From contig NZ_JBCITM010000024.1 in assembly GCF_039414295.1 (NCBI RefSeq), positions 1 to 48,568 of the forward strand: DNA of 48,568 bases, given 5' to 3'. The stretch is from Anoxynatronum sibiricum. GTDB lineage: Bacteria > Bacillota > Clostridia > Peptostreptococcales > Tindalliaceae. The notes under the pieces are model-generated. The model was given only the letters and a program-made list of their open reading frames with translations, did no database searches and was not told the origin of the DNA. Made by a program: the position numbers and the translations under genes. This document shows positions 42,495 through 48,568 of the stretch, piece by piece. The stretch's first letter is position 1. Each line of letters starts with the position of its first letter.

Positions 42495-44255
42495 TTACAA
42501 CTCCAGTACTGCTGCTTTTTCATCAGAAATAATGCCCTCTGCCGTCCAGCCCCGGAGATGATAATACTCCGCCAGCATTCTGTCAAAGTCTTCTTTGGGA
42601 ATCTTTTTACCGGCAGTGGCTCCTGATTTCAAAGCATCATTGAAAATGCGGTTGGGCAGTGTATCATGGGTGCCGGTAAAACCTTCTCTTATATTGAAGG
42701 CACGGGCGATATTCACGACACGCTCACCAATCGCCAGCAGCTCTTCGGCGGTGTAGTCGGCCCCGGTGATCAGGTTAAGCACTTCTGCCATTGCTTCTTC
42801 TCCCGCCGCCCAAAAGTCGCAGAGAATCAGGGAGAATTTAACGGCATTGGAGTTCTGCATTTCCATCACCAACTGTGCTTTTCCTTCAACAGTAAAGGCA
42901 TCCACATCACCATATGCTTCAACAGCAACAGGCCAGGCTCTCATATGACAGGCACCCCGATCAGATGTGGCATAGGCCAGCCCCATTCCCCATGAGCCTC
43001 GGGGTTCGTAACCAGGAAACTCCAACCCCTTCACCTGCATTGCAAAATCTTCGCCGCCATAACGCTTGGCAAGTTCCCTGGTGCCCAGCCCCAGTTCCAC
43101 ACCAATACCCTCTTTTCGGGCGATTAGCTCAGGTACCTTCAGGTAGCTTTCCACATCACCAAATCGAAGGCCAAAATCCTTGATGCCTTTTTCTGTCAAC
43201 TCCATGGCAAAAGCAGTGGTGTTTCCAACGCTGATGGTATCCAACCCCATATCATCACAAAGGTCATTGAACTTCACCACTGCGTCCAGTTCGCCAATGC
43301 CACAGCTGGAGCCGCAAAGTGCCAACGTTTCATACTCAGGCCCCTCCACAGCACCGCGCCCCGTTTTAGTAAAGTTACCGCAACCAAGGGCACAGCTTCC
43401 ACAGGCTTTTTTGCCGGAACGGGCTTTTTTCATAGCTTCTGAGTCGATGCCCTGATAAGCGCCAAAGGTGCCGTCCTGAAAGTTATGGGTTGGCAAAATA
43501 CCCGTGTTATGAGACATTTCAACCAACATCGCCGTTCCATCGGTATAGGCCCACAGGTTGTCATCTGTCAGGGTGTCTGAACGCATGATTTCGTTGATCC
43601 GGGTAATGGCCTCCTGAATAGAATGGACCTGCACACCGCCAGTTCCCTTCACCAGGAATCCCTTCAGTTTCTTACTTCCCATGACAGAGCCGATGCCGCC
43701 CCGGCCAGCCTGGCGATAGTAGTCAGAATTAATACAGGCCATGGTGGAAAGGTTTTCTCCGGCAGGGCCGATGGAAATCACTTTCATATCTTTGCCATGA
43801 GCTTCAATAAGTGCGGTTTCTGTTTCATGGGAGCCTTTTCCCCACAAATCATCTGCTGGTAAAAATGTAATGTGATCGTCTTCAATCTTCAGCACGCCCG
43901 GTTCATCCAGTGCCCCTTCAAGAATCACCGCATCGTAGCCGGCAAATTTGATCTCAGAGGCAATGTGGCCGCCGATGGAGCAGTCCAGAATGGTGCCGGT
44001 GGCTGGTGAACGGGAAATGATGGCCAGCTTGCCAGAACAGGGAACAGTGGTGCCTGTCAGTGGCGCTGTCATAAAAATCAGTTTATTTTCAGGGGAAAAT
44101 GGATCAGTTTGGGGCGTCAGTTCTTCATAAAGGTATTTAATTCCTAAACCTTTGCCACCAATATATTTTTTTGCCCATGTCATGTTCAGGGGTTCTGTGC
44201 TCCAGCTTTTGCTGCTCAGGTTCACGCGCAACACCTTATTTTGATATCCCATCAT
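42495..44255 (-). CDS. aor: aldehyde ferredoxin oxidoreductase (tungsten enzyme)
   Basis: Oxidises an aldehyde to the acid and passes electrons to ferredoxin (or reduces acids). 586 residues from the ATG at 44255, which overlaps the ferredoxin stop as ATGA; AAGGGGG lies nine bases upstream. [4Fe-4S] ligands Cys285, Cys288, Cys292 (KKACGSCALGCGNF) and Cys479 (FSLILCDFW). The N-terminal domain (GYQNKVLRVNLSSKSW, YIGGKGLGIKYLYEEL, RQAGRGGIGSVMGSKKLK) binds the bis-tungstopterin. Exact aldehyde unknown; a semialdehyde fits the neighbours. Confidence 0.93.
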   Translation of the reverse strand: MMGYQNKVLRVNLSSKSWSTEPLNMTWAKKYIGGKGLGIKYLYEELTPQTDPFSPENKLIFMTAPLTGTTVPCSGKLAIISRSPATGTILDCSIGGHIASEIKFAGYDAVILEGALDEPGVLKIEDDHITFLPADDLWGKGSHETETALIEAHGKDMKVISIGPAGENLSTMACINSDYYRQAGRGGIGSVMGSKKLKGFLVKGTGGVQVHSIQEAITRINEIMRSDTLTDDNLWAYTDGTAMLVEMSHNTGILPTHNFQDGTFGAYQGIDSEAMKKARSGKKACGSCALGCGNFTKTGRGAVEGPEYETLALCGSSCGIGELDAVVKFNDLCDDMGLDTISVGNTTAFAMELTEKGIKDFGLRFGDVESYLKVPELIARKEGIGVELGLGTRELAKRYGGEDFAMQVKGLEFPGYEPRGSWGMGLAYATSDRGACHMRAWPVAVEAYGDVDAFTVEGKAQLVMEMQNSNAVKFSLILCDFWAAGEEAMAEVLNLITGADYTAEELLAIGERVVNIARAFNIREGFTGTHDTLPNRIFNDALKSGATAGKKIPKEDFDRMLAEYYHLRGWTAEGIISDEKAAVLEL

Positions 44256-44653
44256 GCTGAGGTGCCCCCTTTCAACATCAACGCTCCATGAGGACATGAT
44301 TTGACACACCAGGGATCACCTTCACATAAATCACAAATCCCAACGTCTTCCTCTTTCTGTACAATTACGGACTGAGGACAGACATCCACACAGACACCAC
44401 AGTTGATGCAGTCTTCTCTGGTATAATGGAGTCTGCCGCCTTCCAGTGCAATGGCATCCGTTGGACAGGCACGCACACAGGAGCCACAAAGTATACAGAC
44501 ATGTCCTTCAATTTTCAGATCTTTGTTTTCATAGTGACTGCCCACCCGCAGTCTGCCCAGTCGCGGGTTAAACATTTCCTCATGAGAAGCCGAACAGGCT
44601 AACTCGCATAATTTACAGCCAATACAGTTTTCCTGAACAAATTTTAGTCCCAC
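44252..44653 (-). CDS. 16-cysteine 4x[4Fe-4S] ferredoxin, electron partner of the AOR
   Basis: 133 residues with four cysteine groups: ENCIGCKLCELAC, HVCILCGSCVRACP, DCINCGVCVDVCP and GICDLCEGDPWCVKSC, as in polyferredoxin subunits of the DmsB/HycB type. I place the start at the GTG at 44653, seven bases after AAAGGAGGG; the frame stays open to 44806, but that stretch has no ribosome site and contains a low-complexity repeat. It is translationally coupled to AOR and should receive its electrons. Confidence 0.9.
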   Translation of the reverse strand: MGLKFVQENCIGCKLCELACSASHEEMFNPRLGRLRVGSHYENKDLKIEGHVCILCGSCVRACPTDAIALEGGRLHYTREDCINCGVCVDVCPQSVIVQKEEDVGICDLCEGDPWCVKSCPHGALMLKGGTSA

Positions 44654-44748
44654 ACAGATTCCCTCCTTTGTCTCAGGTTCGTCTTTTATTGCATCGATGC
44701 TATTGATAAAATGATCCGGCACAGACACCCTCTCAAACATTAAAATCG

Positions 44749-44765
44749 ACACACACACACACACA
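44749..44765. repeat. (AC)8 dinucleotide tract in the leader of the ferredoxin-AOR unit
   Basis: Seventeen bases of alternating A and C, about 96 bases before the ferredoxin start. It lies in untranslated DNA by my start choice. Such tracts can change length by slippage. Confidence 0.8.
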
Positions 44766-44783
44766 ACACGCAGGGATTTTTCA

Positions 44784-44801
44784 GCAGGCGGGGGCGCCTG
44801 C
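44784..44801. other. GC-rich hairpin between the saccharopine-dehydrogenase-like and ferredoxin genes
   Basis: GCAGGCG (44784-44790) with CGCCTGC (44795-44801) and a four-base loop. No T run follows on the minus strand, so full termination is doubtful; it may only tune downstream expression. Confidence 0.45.
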
Positions 44802-44859
44802 ACCAAAGATCATTTTATACCGTGCCAAGGCCTTGCTCAGGTAGTATCTGCAATCTGCC

Positions 44860-46098
44860 TTACGCCTTTTGTGCCTCTTTATAGGCAGAGTCCCGCTCCT
44901 GTAATCCGTAGGGGAAGTCATAGGCAGCCATCAGTTCCATAAAGGGTTCCGGCGGGAAAAATTCAGGTCCCTGAACGCCGGTGGCTTTCCAGAGGCCTTT
45001 AGCCAACAGTTCCATCATCAGCACAGGGGGGAAGGCTGTTTGCGCCACGACCGCCTGTGAGTTGTAAATTTTCATGCATTCCTGGTTATCTGCCACTTGA
45101 TACAGATAGATTTCCCGATCCAAACCGTCTTTTCGACCGGTTACCCAGGTGCCGGCAACAGTTTTGCCCGTCATTTTGGGACCGATGTACGCCGGGTTGG
45201 GAGCTGTAGCTGCCACCACATCCCGGGGCGAAACCTCAACCCCATTCACCTTTACCTTCTCTGTACTGGCCAGCCCCAGTTCCTGGAGGTTCTTCAGCAT
45301 AGTGATAAAATCTCTGCCCAGACCAAACTTAAAGGTGACGCGCTTTAGTCCCTTGTCAAGATAACGAGGTACCAACAACACCTCTTCGTGTTCCACATTC
45401 ACCATTTCCACCGGACCAACTTCCGGCAGATCAAAAATTTCTTCCCCGGAGAAGGGCTCTGTGGTATACCAGCCTTTATCACGTTCCCAGATCACCGGCG
45501 GGTTGAGACATTCTTCGATGGTGGTCCATATGGAGAATCCAAAGGGAACCGTGTAGCCTTCCACCTGAAGATTATTGCCATCCCGGATTCCAATCTCGTC
45601 AATTTCATCAAAAAGATGATCGTGGGCATAACGGGCAAAAACATCAGCCATTCCCGGTTCAACCCCTGATCCCACTAATGCCAGCAAACCCTTATCTTCC
45701 CACTTTTGGGCTCTTTCAAACTGATAATCGCCCAGTTTGACATGGGATTTTTCATAGGGTGCTTCCGGATGAGGATGGGACAAAGTCATGGCCATGTCCA
45801 TATAGTTGCACCCTGCTTCAAAAGCAGCGTCAAAAATGGATTCATTGAAGGCCGGTTCGCATCCATTGACAACAATATTCACGCCATACTTCTTCACCAG
45901 CTCTTGAATCTGCTTTCCATCACGGGCATCCACCTGCTCCACCGGGTATTTCTCCGGATTACCAAGTTTTGCCTGTACTTCCTTGGCACGATTCAAATTG
46001 TAATCGGCCAATACCATCATTTCCAAAAAATCCCGTTTGTCTGCAATGGACGCAATGGCTTCACCCACACCGCCAACGCCAATCAAAAGTACTTTCAT
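44860..46098 (-). CDS. saccharopine dehydrogenase-like NAD(P)-dependent oxidoreductase
   Basis: 412 residues. The Rossmann motif VLLIGVGGVGEAIASIA is followed by LADYNLNRAKEVQ, INIVVNGCEP-like region and GCNYMDMAMTLSHPHPE, then the long C-terminal catalytic domain (LVGSGVEPGMADVFARYA, TAPNPAYIGPKMTGKT). The family forms or breaks C-N bonds between an amine and an oxoacid or aldehyde (saccharopine, lysine 6-dehydrogenase, carboxynorspermidine). The ATG at 46098 has AAGGAGG seven bases upstream. It is the first gene after a sigma-54-type promoter. The actual substrate is unknown. Confidence 0.83.
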   Translation of the reverse strand: MKVLLIGVGGVGEAIASIADKRDFLEMMVLADYNLNRAKEVQAKLGNPEKYPVEQVDARDGKQIQELVKKYGVNIVVNGCEPAFNESIFDAAFEAGCNYMDMAMTLSHPHPEAPYEKSHVKLGDYQFERAQKWEDKGLLALVGSGVEPGMADVFARYAHDHLFDEIDEIGIRDGNNLQVEGYTVPFGFSIWTTIEECLNPPVIWERDKGWYTTEPFSGEEIFDLPEVGPVEMVNVEHEEVLLVPRYLDKGLKRVTFKFGLGRDFITMLKNLQELGLASTEKVKVNGVEVSPRDVVAATAPNPAYIGPKMTGKTVAGTWVTGRKDGLDREIYLYQVADNQECMKIYNSQAVVAQTAFPPVLMMELLAKGLWKATGVQGPEFFPPEPFMELMAAYDFPYGLQERDSAYKEAQKA

Positions 46099-46482
46099 CA
46101 GAAAATCCTCCTTTTTTTTGTTCATTTTCCTCCGGTCACTCTGATGATCGCGGTGTTAGGTGAAATCCCAAGGTAAATCCCTGTATGCGTCAAACATGTC
46201 AACCCCTCACTTTCACTTTTGGTGTTTAGTGTCTGGTGACGCACCTTCTTACATTGCAAAATTCATACCATAATCCCTCTTCCATGGAATTAAAGAGTAG
46301 AACGCCGCCTTTTGCTTCAATATTTAGATAAATAGGCCAATTCTCACTCTTATTTTCCCGCCGCACACTTCCCACTTCGATCCCATTTTTCTCAAATATG
46401 ATACACGATAATGCAAAAAGGCTCAAAAACTTACTTTTCAGTTTATTCTCATATTTGATATTCATTGTCTTAATTCTCATTT
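46099..46482. other. 384-bp control region of the sigma-54 cluster
   Basis: Holds the -24/-12 promoter at 46255-46270, a leader of about 145 bases, and upstream AT-rich DNA with ATTCTCAT at 46445-46452 and 46473-46480 (28-base spacing) and a similar ATTCTCAC at 46340-46347, which might be enhancer sites for the adjacent activator. An open frame at 46226-46480 lacks a ribosome site and is not called. Confidence 0.45.
46255..46270 (-). promoter_or_regulatory. sigma-54 (-24/-12) promoter
   Basis: On the minus strand TGGTATGAATTTTGCA fits the pattern TGGYAYRN4TTGCW, with the GG and GC exactly ten bases apart. It points at the saccharopine-dehydrogenase-like gene, and a sigma-54 activator gene lies directly upstream, so the match is unlikely to be chance. 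Confidence 0.75.
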
Positions 46483-48276
46483 TTAAGAAATGCGATACTC
46501 CGACAATTTTCGGTACAAAGTTGCACGGCTGACTCCCAGTTCTTTGGCAATGATCAGCTTGCTCTCGTGGGTGCTCCCATGCTCCCGAATCTTATTCAGA
46601 AGAATTTCTTTTTCGATATTTTTCAACTGTTCCTGAAGGGAAGAATACCTGAGCATCTGCCCCGGCTCCACCAAAAGATGCTGCAGTTTGGGCGGTACTG
46701 CATCCATTTCCACAGATCCCCCAAAAGTCATGTTCACACCATACTCCACAGCATTTTCCAGTTCTCTCACATTCCCTGGCCACTGATAACCTGTGAAAAG
46801 CTGCTGCACATCGTCGGAAAAACCCAGTATTTTTTTATTCATGAAACCGTTGTACTTTTGGAGAAAGTAGCGGGCAAGGGGTAAAATATCTTCTTTGCGT
46901 TCCCTGAGAGGCGGCAACACCAAGGGAATGACACTGATGCGATAGTACAGATCTTCACGAAACATCTTGTCCCGCATCATCTCTTCCAGATTCCGGTTGG
47001 TGGCCGTGATCACCCGCACATCCACCTGAATGGTTTTATTGCCTCCCACACGCTCAAATCGCCGGTTTTGAAGAACATGAAGGAGTTTCACCTGCAAGTG
47101 GAGGGGCATATCGCCAATTTCATCCAGAAAAATAGTGCCTGTATCTGCCAACTCAAATTTACCGACTTTTCCCTTGTCTCTGGCACCAGTAAACGCACCT
47201 TTTTCATAGCCAAACAGTTCACTTTCAAGAAGCGTCTCCGGAATGGCTCCGCAATTAACCGTGATGAAGGGGCCGTGACAGCGGCTGCTGGCATAATGGA
47301 TGGCCCGGGCAAACAGCTCTTTCCCTGTGCCGCTTTCACCTGTAATCAGTACGGTGGAGTTACCTTTTGCAACCTGCCGGGCCCGGTTTTTTGCCCGATG
47401 CATCCGCTCACTGTCACCAATGATATCCTCAAAAGTGTAAGTAATGCTCATTTCGCTCAGATTGTATACCAGCTTACGAGCTTCCACAATATCTCTGAAG
47501 GAGACCACCAGCCCACGAATATGATCCTGATCCACAATGGGTTTGACCGTCACAATGAAGTGAAGGTTCCGGTTGCCATTTTTTAGGATTTCTTCCTGTT
47601 CAGTATACCCCTCGCCGGATTTCAGAACTTCCAGCGCCGGCGATCCGGGCATCAGTGCTGCCAGATGACTTCCAATGAGCTCTTCCCGATTTATTTTCAG
47701 TAGCAGGGCTGCATTTGCATTACAGTATTCCACCATCCCCCGGTCATCCACCGCCAACATGCCTTCGTGGATGGTTTCCAAAATGGTGGCCATTTCTTCC
47801 CGGGTGCGCTTCATTTCCAAGATCATAATTGTTTCAGAGGCTTTGGCACCCAGCAAGTCTGCCATTCGTTCGACAAAAAGCTTCAATTTCTCTTTTTCGA
47901 TCAGTAAATGCTGATGCTGTTCCCTGGTAAAGGCCACCAACCCTATCACACCGATGATTTTGCCACCGCTGATGATGGGTGTGCAGATTTCTGCAAGTTC
48001 CTGGCGCTTACCAAGGCGGGTCAGCGGATCGTATGTCAAGTCACTGAGGGCTTCTTTGACAAAAACGGTTTTCCCCTCCCGCAGCACCCGTGCATAAAGA
48101 AAATTTGATTCCAACTTCCCAAGCTCTTCTTTTTCTCCCAGGCGATCCTCATAAGGACCTGTTCCGCCAACAATGGTCAGTTCGTGATCGACGATTTCCG
48201 TTTCAAGACCCACCGCCAGCGAAATGGCTTCAGCCACCTGCTGGGTTGTTTCACGGATCTCTGTTAAGTTGGGCAT
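46483..48276 (-). CDS. sigma-54-dependent activator (GAF-like, PAS, AAA+, Fis HTH)
   Basis: 597 residues. An N-terminal GAF-like sensor (about 15-145), a PAS domain (about 158-265, TIHEGMLAVDDRGMVEYCNA), the AAA+ domain (about 283-520) with Walker A GESGTGKE (313-320), the sigma-54 contact loop GAFTGA (360-365) and Walker B TIFLDEIGD, and a C-terminal Fis-type helix-turn-helix (ELGVSRATLYRKLSEY). No receiver domain, so it senses a ligand directly. AAGGAG is seven bases before the ATG. Clostridial amino-acid pathways often use such activators. Confidence 0.93.
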   Translation of the reverse strand: MPNLTEIRETTQQVAEAISLAVGLETEIVDHELTIVGGTGPYEDRLGEKEELGKLESNFLYARVLREGKTVFVKEALSDLTYDPLTRLGKRQELAEICTPIISGGKIIGVIGLVAFTREQHQHLLIEKEKLKLFVERMADLLGAKASETIMILEMKRTREEMATILETIHEGMLAVDDRGMVEYCNANAALLLKINREELIGSHLAALMPGSPALEVLKSGEGYTEQEEILKNGNRNLHFIVTVKPIVDQDHIRGLVVSFRDIVEARKLVYNLSEMSITYTFEDIIGDSERMHRAKNRARQVAKGNSTVLITGESGTGKELFARAIHYASSRCHGPFITVNCGAIPETLLESELFGYEKGAFTGARDKGKVGKFELADTGTIFLDEIGDMPLHLQVKLLHVLQNRRFERVGGNKTIQVDVRVITATNRNLEEMMRDKMFREDLYYRISVIPLVLPPLRERKEDILPLARYFLQKYNGFMNKKILGFSDDVQQLFTGYQWPGNVRELENAVEYGVNMTFGGSVEMDAVPPKLQHLLVEPGQMLRYSSLQEQLKNIEKEILLNKIREHGSTHESKLIIAKELGVSRATLYRKLSEYRIS

Positions 48277-48296
48277 GTACTCACTCCTTCCTGCCC

Positions 48297-48323
48297 CGGC
48301 AGCTTCCCAGGAGAAGCCGCCGG
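48297..48323. other. GC-rich hairpin in front of the activator gene
   Basis: CCGGCAGCTTC and GAAGCCGCCGG pair with one mismatch around a five-base loop. It lies between the end of the aminotransferase gene and the activator's ribosome site. No T run follows on the minus strand; it may reduce read-through rather than stop it. Confidence 0.4.
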
Positions 48324-48419
48324 TCTTCGACAGGTAACATGTTGATCAACGGCGATTCACGATGCGCTCCCTTATGTTTATTTCGCGAAACAAGTGTCCA
48401 ATTCCTGCCTGTGATGAAA

Positions 48420-48568
48420 TTAACGAGCGTATTTTTCCAAAGCCGCCTCCAGAATATCCAGCCCCGCCTGGAGCTGTTCATCGGTGATCACCAGGGGTAC
48501 CAGGAAGCGAATCACATTGCCCCGGGCCCCGGCACTGAGGAGCACCAGGCCGTTCTCCCAGCATTCTT
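48420..48568 (-). CDS. gabT: C-terminal end of a 4-aminobutyrate-type (class III) aminotransferase, cut by window edge
   Basis: The last 48 codons are in the window, ending in TAA at 48420. The tail reads ECWENGLVLLSAGARGN, then VIRFLVPLVITDEQLQ and a final helix GLDILEAALEKYAR. This is the closing strand and helix of class III transaminases and matches the GabT branch (ENGLLLLSCGxxGNVIRxLxPL) well. GabT converts 4-aminobutyrate and 2-oxoglutarate to succinate semialdehyde and glutamate. It is codirectional with the activator and the AOR cluster. The gene name is likely, not certain, from this fragment. Confidence 0.75.
   Translation of the reverse strand, partial: ECWENGLVLLSAGARGNVIRFLVPLVITDEQLQAGLDILEAALEKYAR

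Noticed and set aside
44654..44806. N-terminal extension of the ferredoxin frame
   Set aside because: Composition is odd, it includes the AC repeat, and the ribosome site stands before the GTG at 44653.
46226..46480. 84-codon open frame between the activator and the saccharopine-dehydrogenase-like gene
   Set aside because: No ribosome binding site, no recognisable domain, and it covers the sigma-54 promoter region.
48281..48481. 66-codon minus-strand open frame near the window end
   Set aside because: It overlaps the end of the aminotransferase in another frame, and its translation shows no family pattern.
1..48568. CRISPR arrays, tRNA or rRNA genes, prophage or integrase genes
   Set aside because: No regularly spaced repeats, no cloverleaf or rRNA stretches, and no phage-type proteins were seen on reading both strands. 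A dedicated tRNA or RNA-family search could still find something short.

Overview
The window reads as a chromosomal segment of an anaerobic, fermentative member of the Clostridia (Firmicutes). The grounds are strong AGGAGG-type ribosome binding sites, frequent TTG and GTG starts, ferredoxin-linked enzymes (2-oxoacid:ferredoxin oxidoreductase, aldehyde ferredoxin oxidoreductase), a clostridial-style sigma-54 activator, an Asp23/Gls24 protein and several Na+-coupled carriers. A Na+-dependent amino-acid fermenter of the Tindallia/Anoxynatronum kind would fit, but that genus is a guess. Almost everything is on the minus strand.

Layout. (1) 1-1.8 kb: the first codons of a minus-strand gene, then an intact IS1182-type insertion sequence sitting inside a terminator hairpin, which is duplicated on both sides as a 24-bp direct repeat. 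(2) 1.8-7.4 kb: arsenic/redox genes in two transcripts (small thioredoxin plus ArsP/YraQ-type permease; ArsR plus ACR3), with a lone eukaryote-type glycogen branching enzyme between them. (3) 7.5-18.7 kb: housekeeping and metabolism: HAD phosphatases, Na+/phosphate cotransporter, acyl carrier protein, Asp23 protein, MobA, 2-oxoacid:ferredoxin oxidoreductase (korAB), 3-oxoacid CoA-transferase (two subunits) and a PiT phosphate transporter. (4) 18.8-32.1 kb: a myo-inositol catabolic locus with ABC importer, two Gfo/Idh/MocA dehydrogenases, iolE, iolD, iolB, a transaldolase-like protein, an unknown protein and a divergent LacI-type regulator with two inverted operator copies. (5) 32.1-36.1 kb: cinA, a large M28 metallopeptidase and a flavin-nucleotide-binding protein. 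(6) 36.2-48.6 kb: a probable sigma-54-controlled catabolic cluster: end of a GABA-type aminotransferase, PAS/AAA+/Fis activator, saccharopine-dehydrogenase-like enzyme, 4x[4Fe-4S] ferredoxin, tungsten aldehyde ferredoxin oxidoreductase, MoaD-like protein, two paralogous sodium:solute symporters, an agmatinase-family ureohydrolase and a secreted tandem-Cache protein.

How they work together. The inositol locus has the enzymes to convert myo-inositol to 5-dehydro-2-deoxy-D-gluconate (DKG), but no iolC kinase, iolJ aldolase or iolA. A transaldolase-family gene lies in their place. DKG has the fructose-type configuration at the two carbons of the bond to be cut, so a kinase-free cleavage that passes dihydroxyacetone to glyceraldehyde 3-phosphate is chemically sensible. 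This is the most interesting idea in the window. The second is the sigma-54 cluster, which could import a guanidino or amino compound, hydrolyse and transaminate it, and oxidise the resulting semialdehyde with ferredoxin as acceptor; a matching -24/-12 promoter lies in front of its first enzyme gene.

No tRNA, rRNA, CRISPR array or prophage genes were seen.
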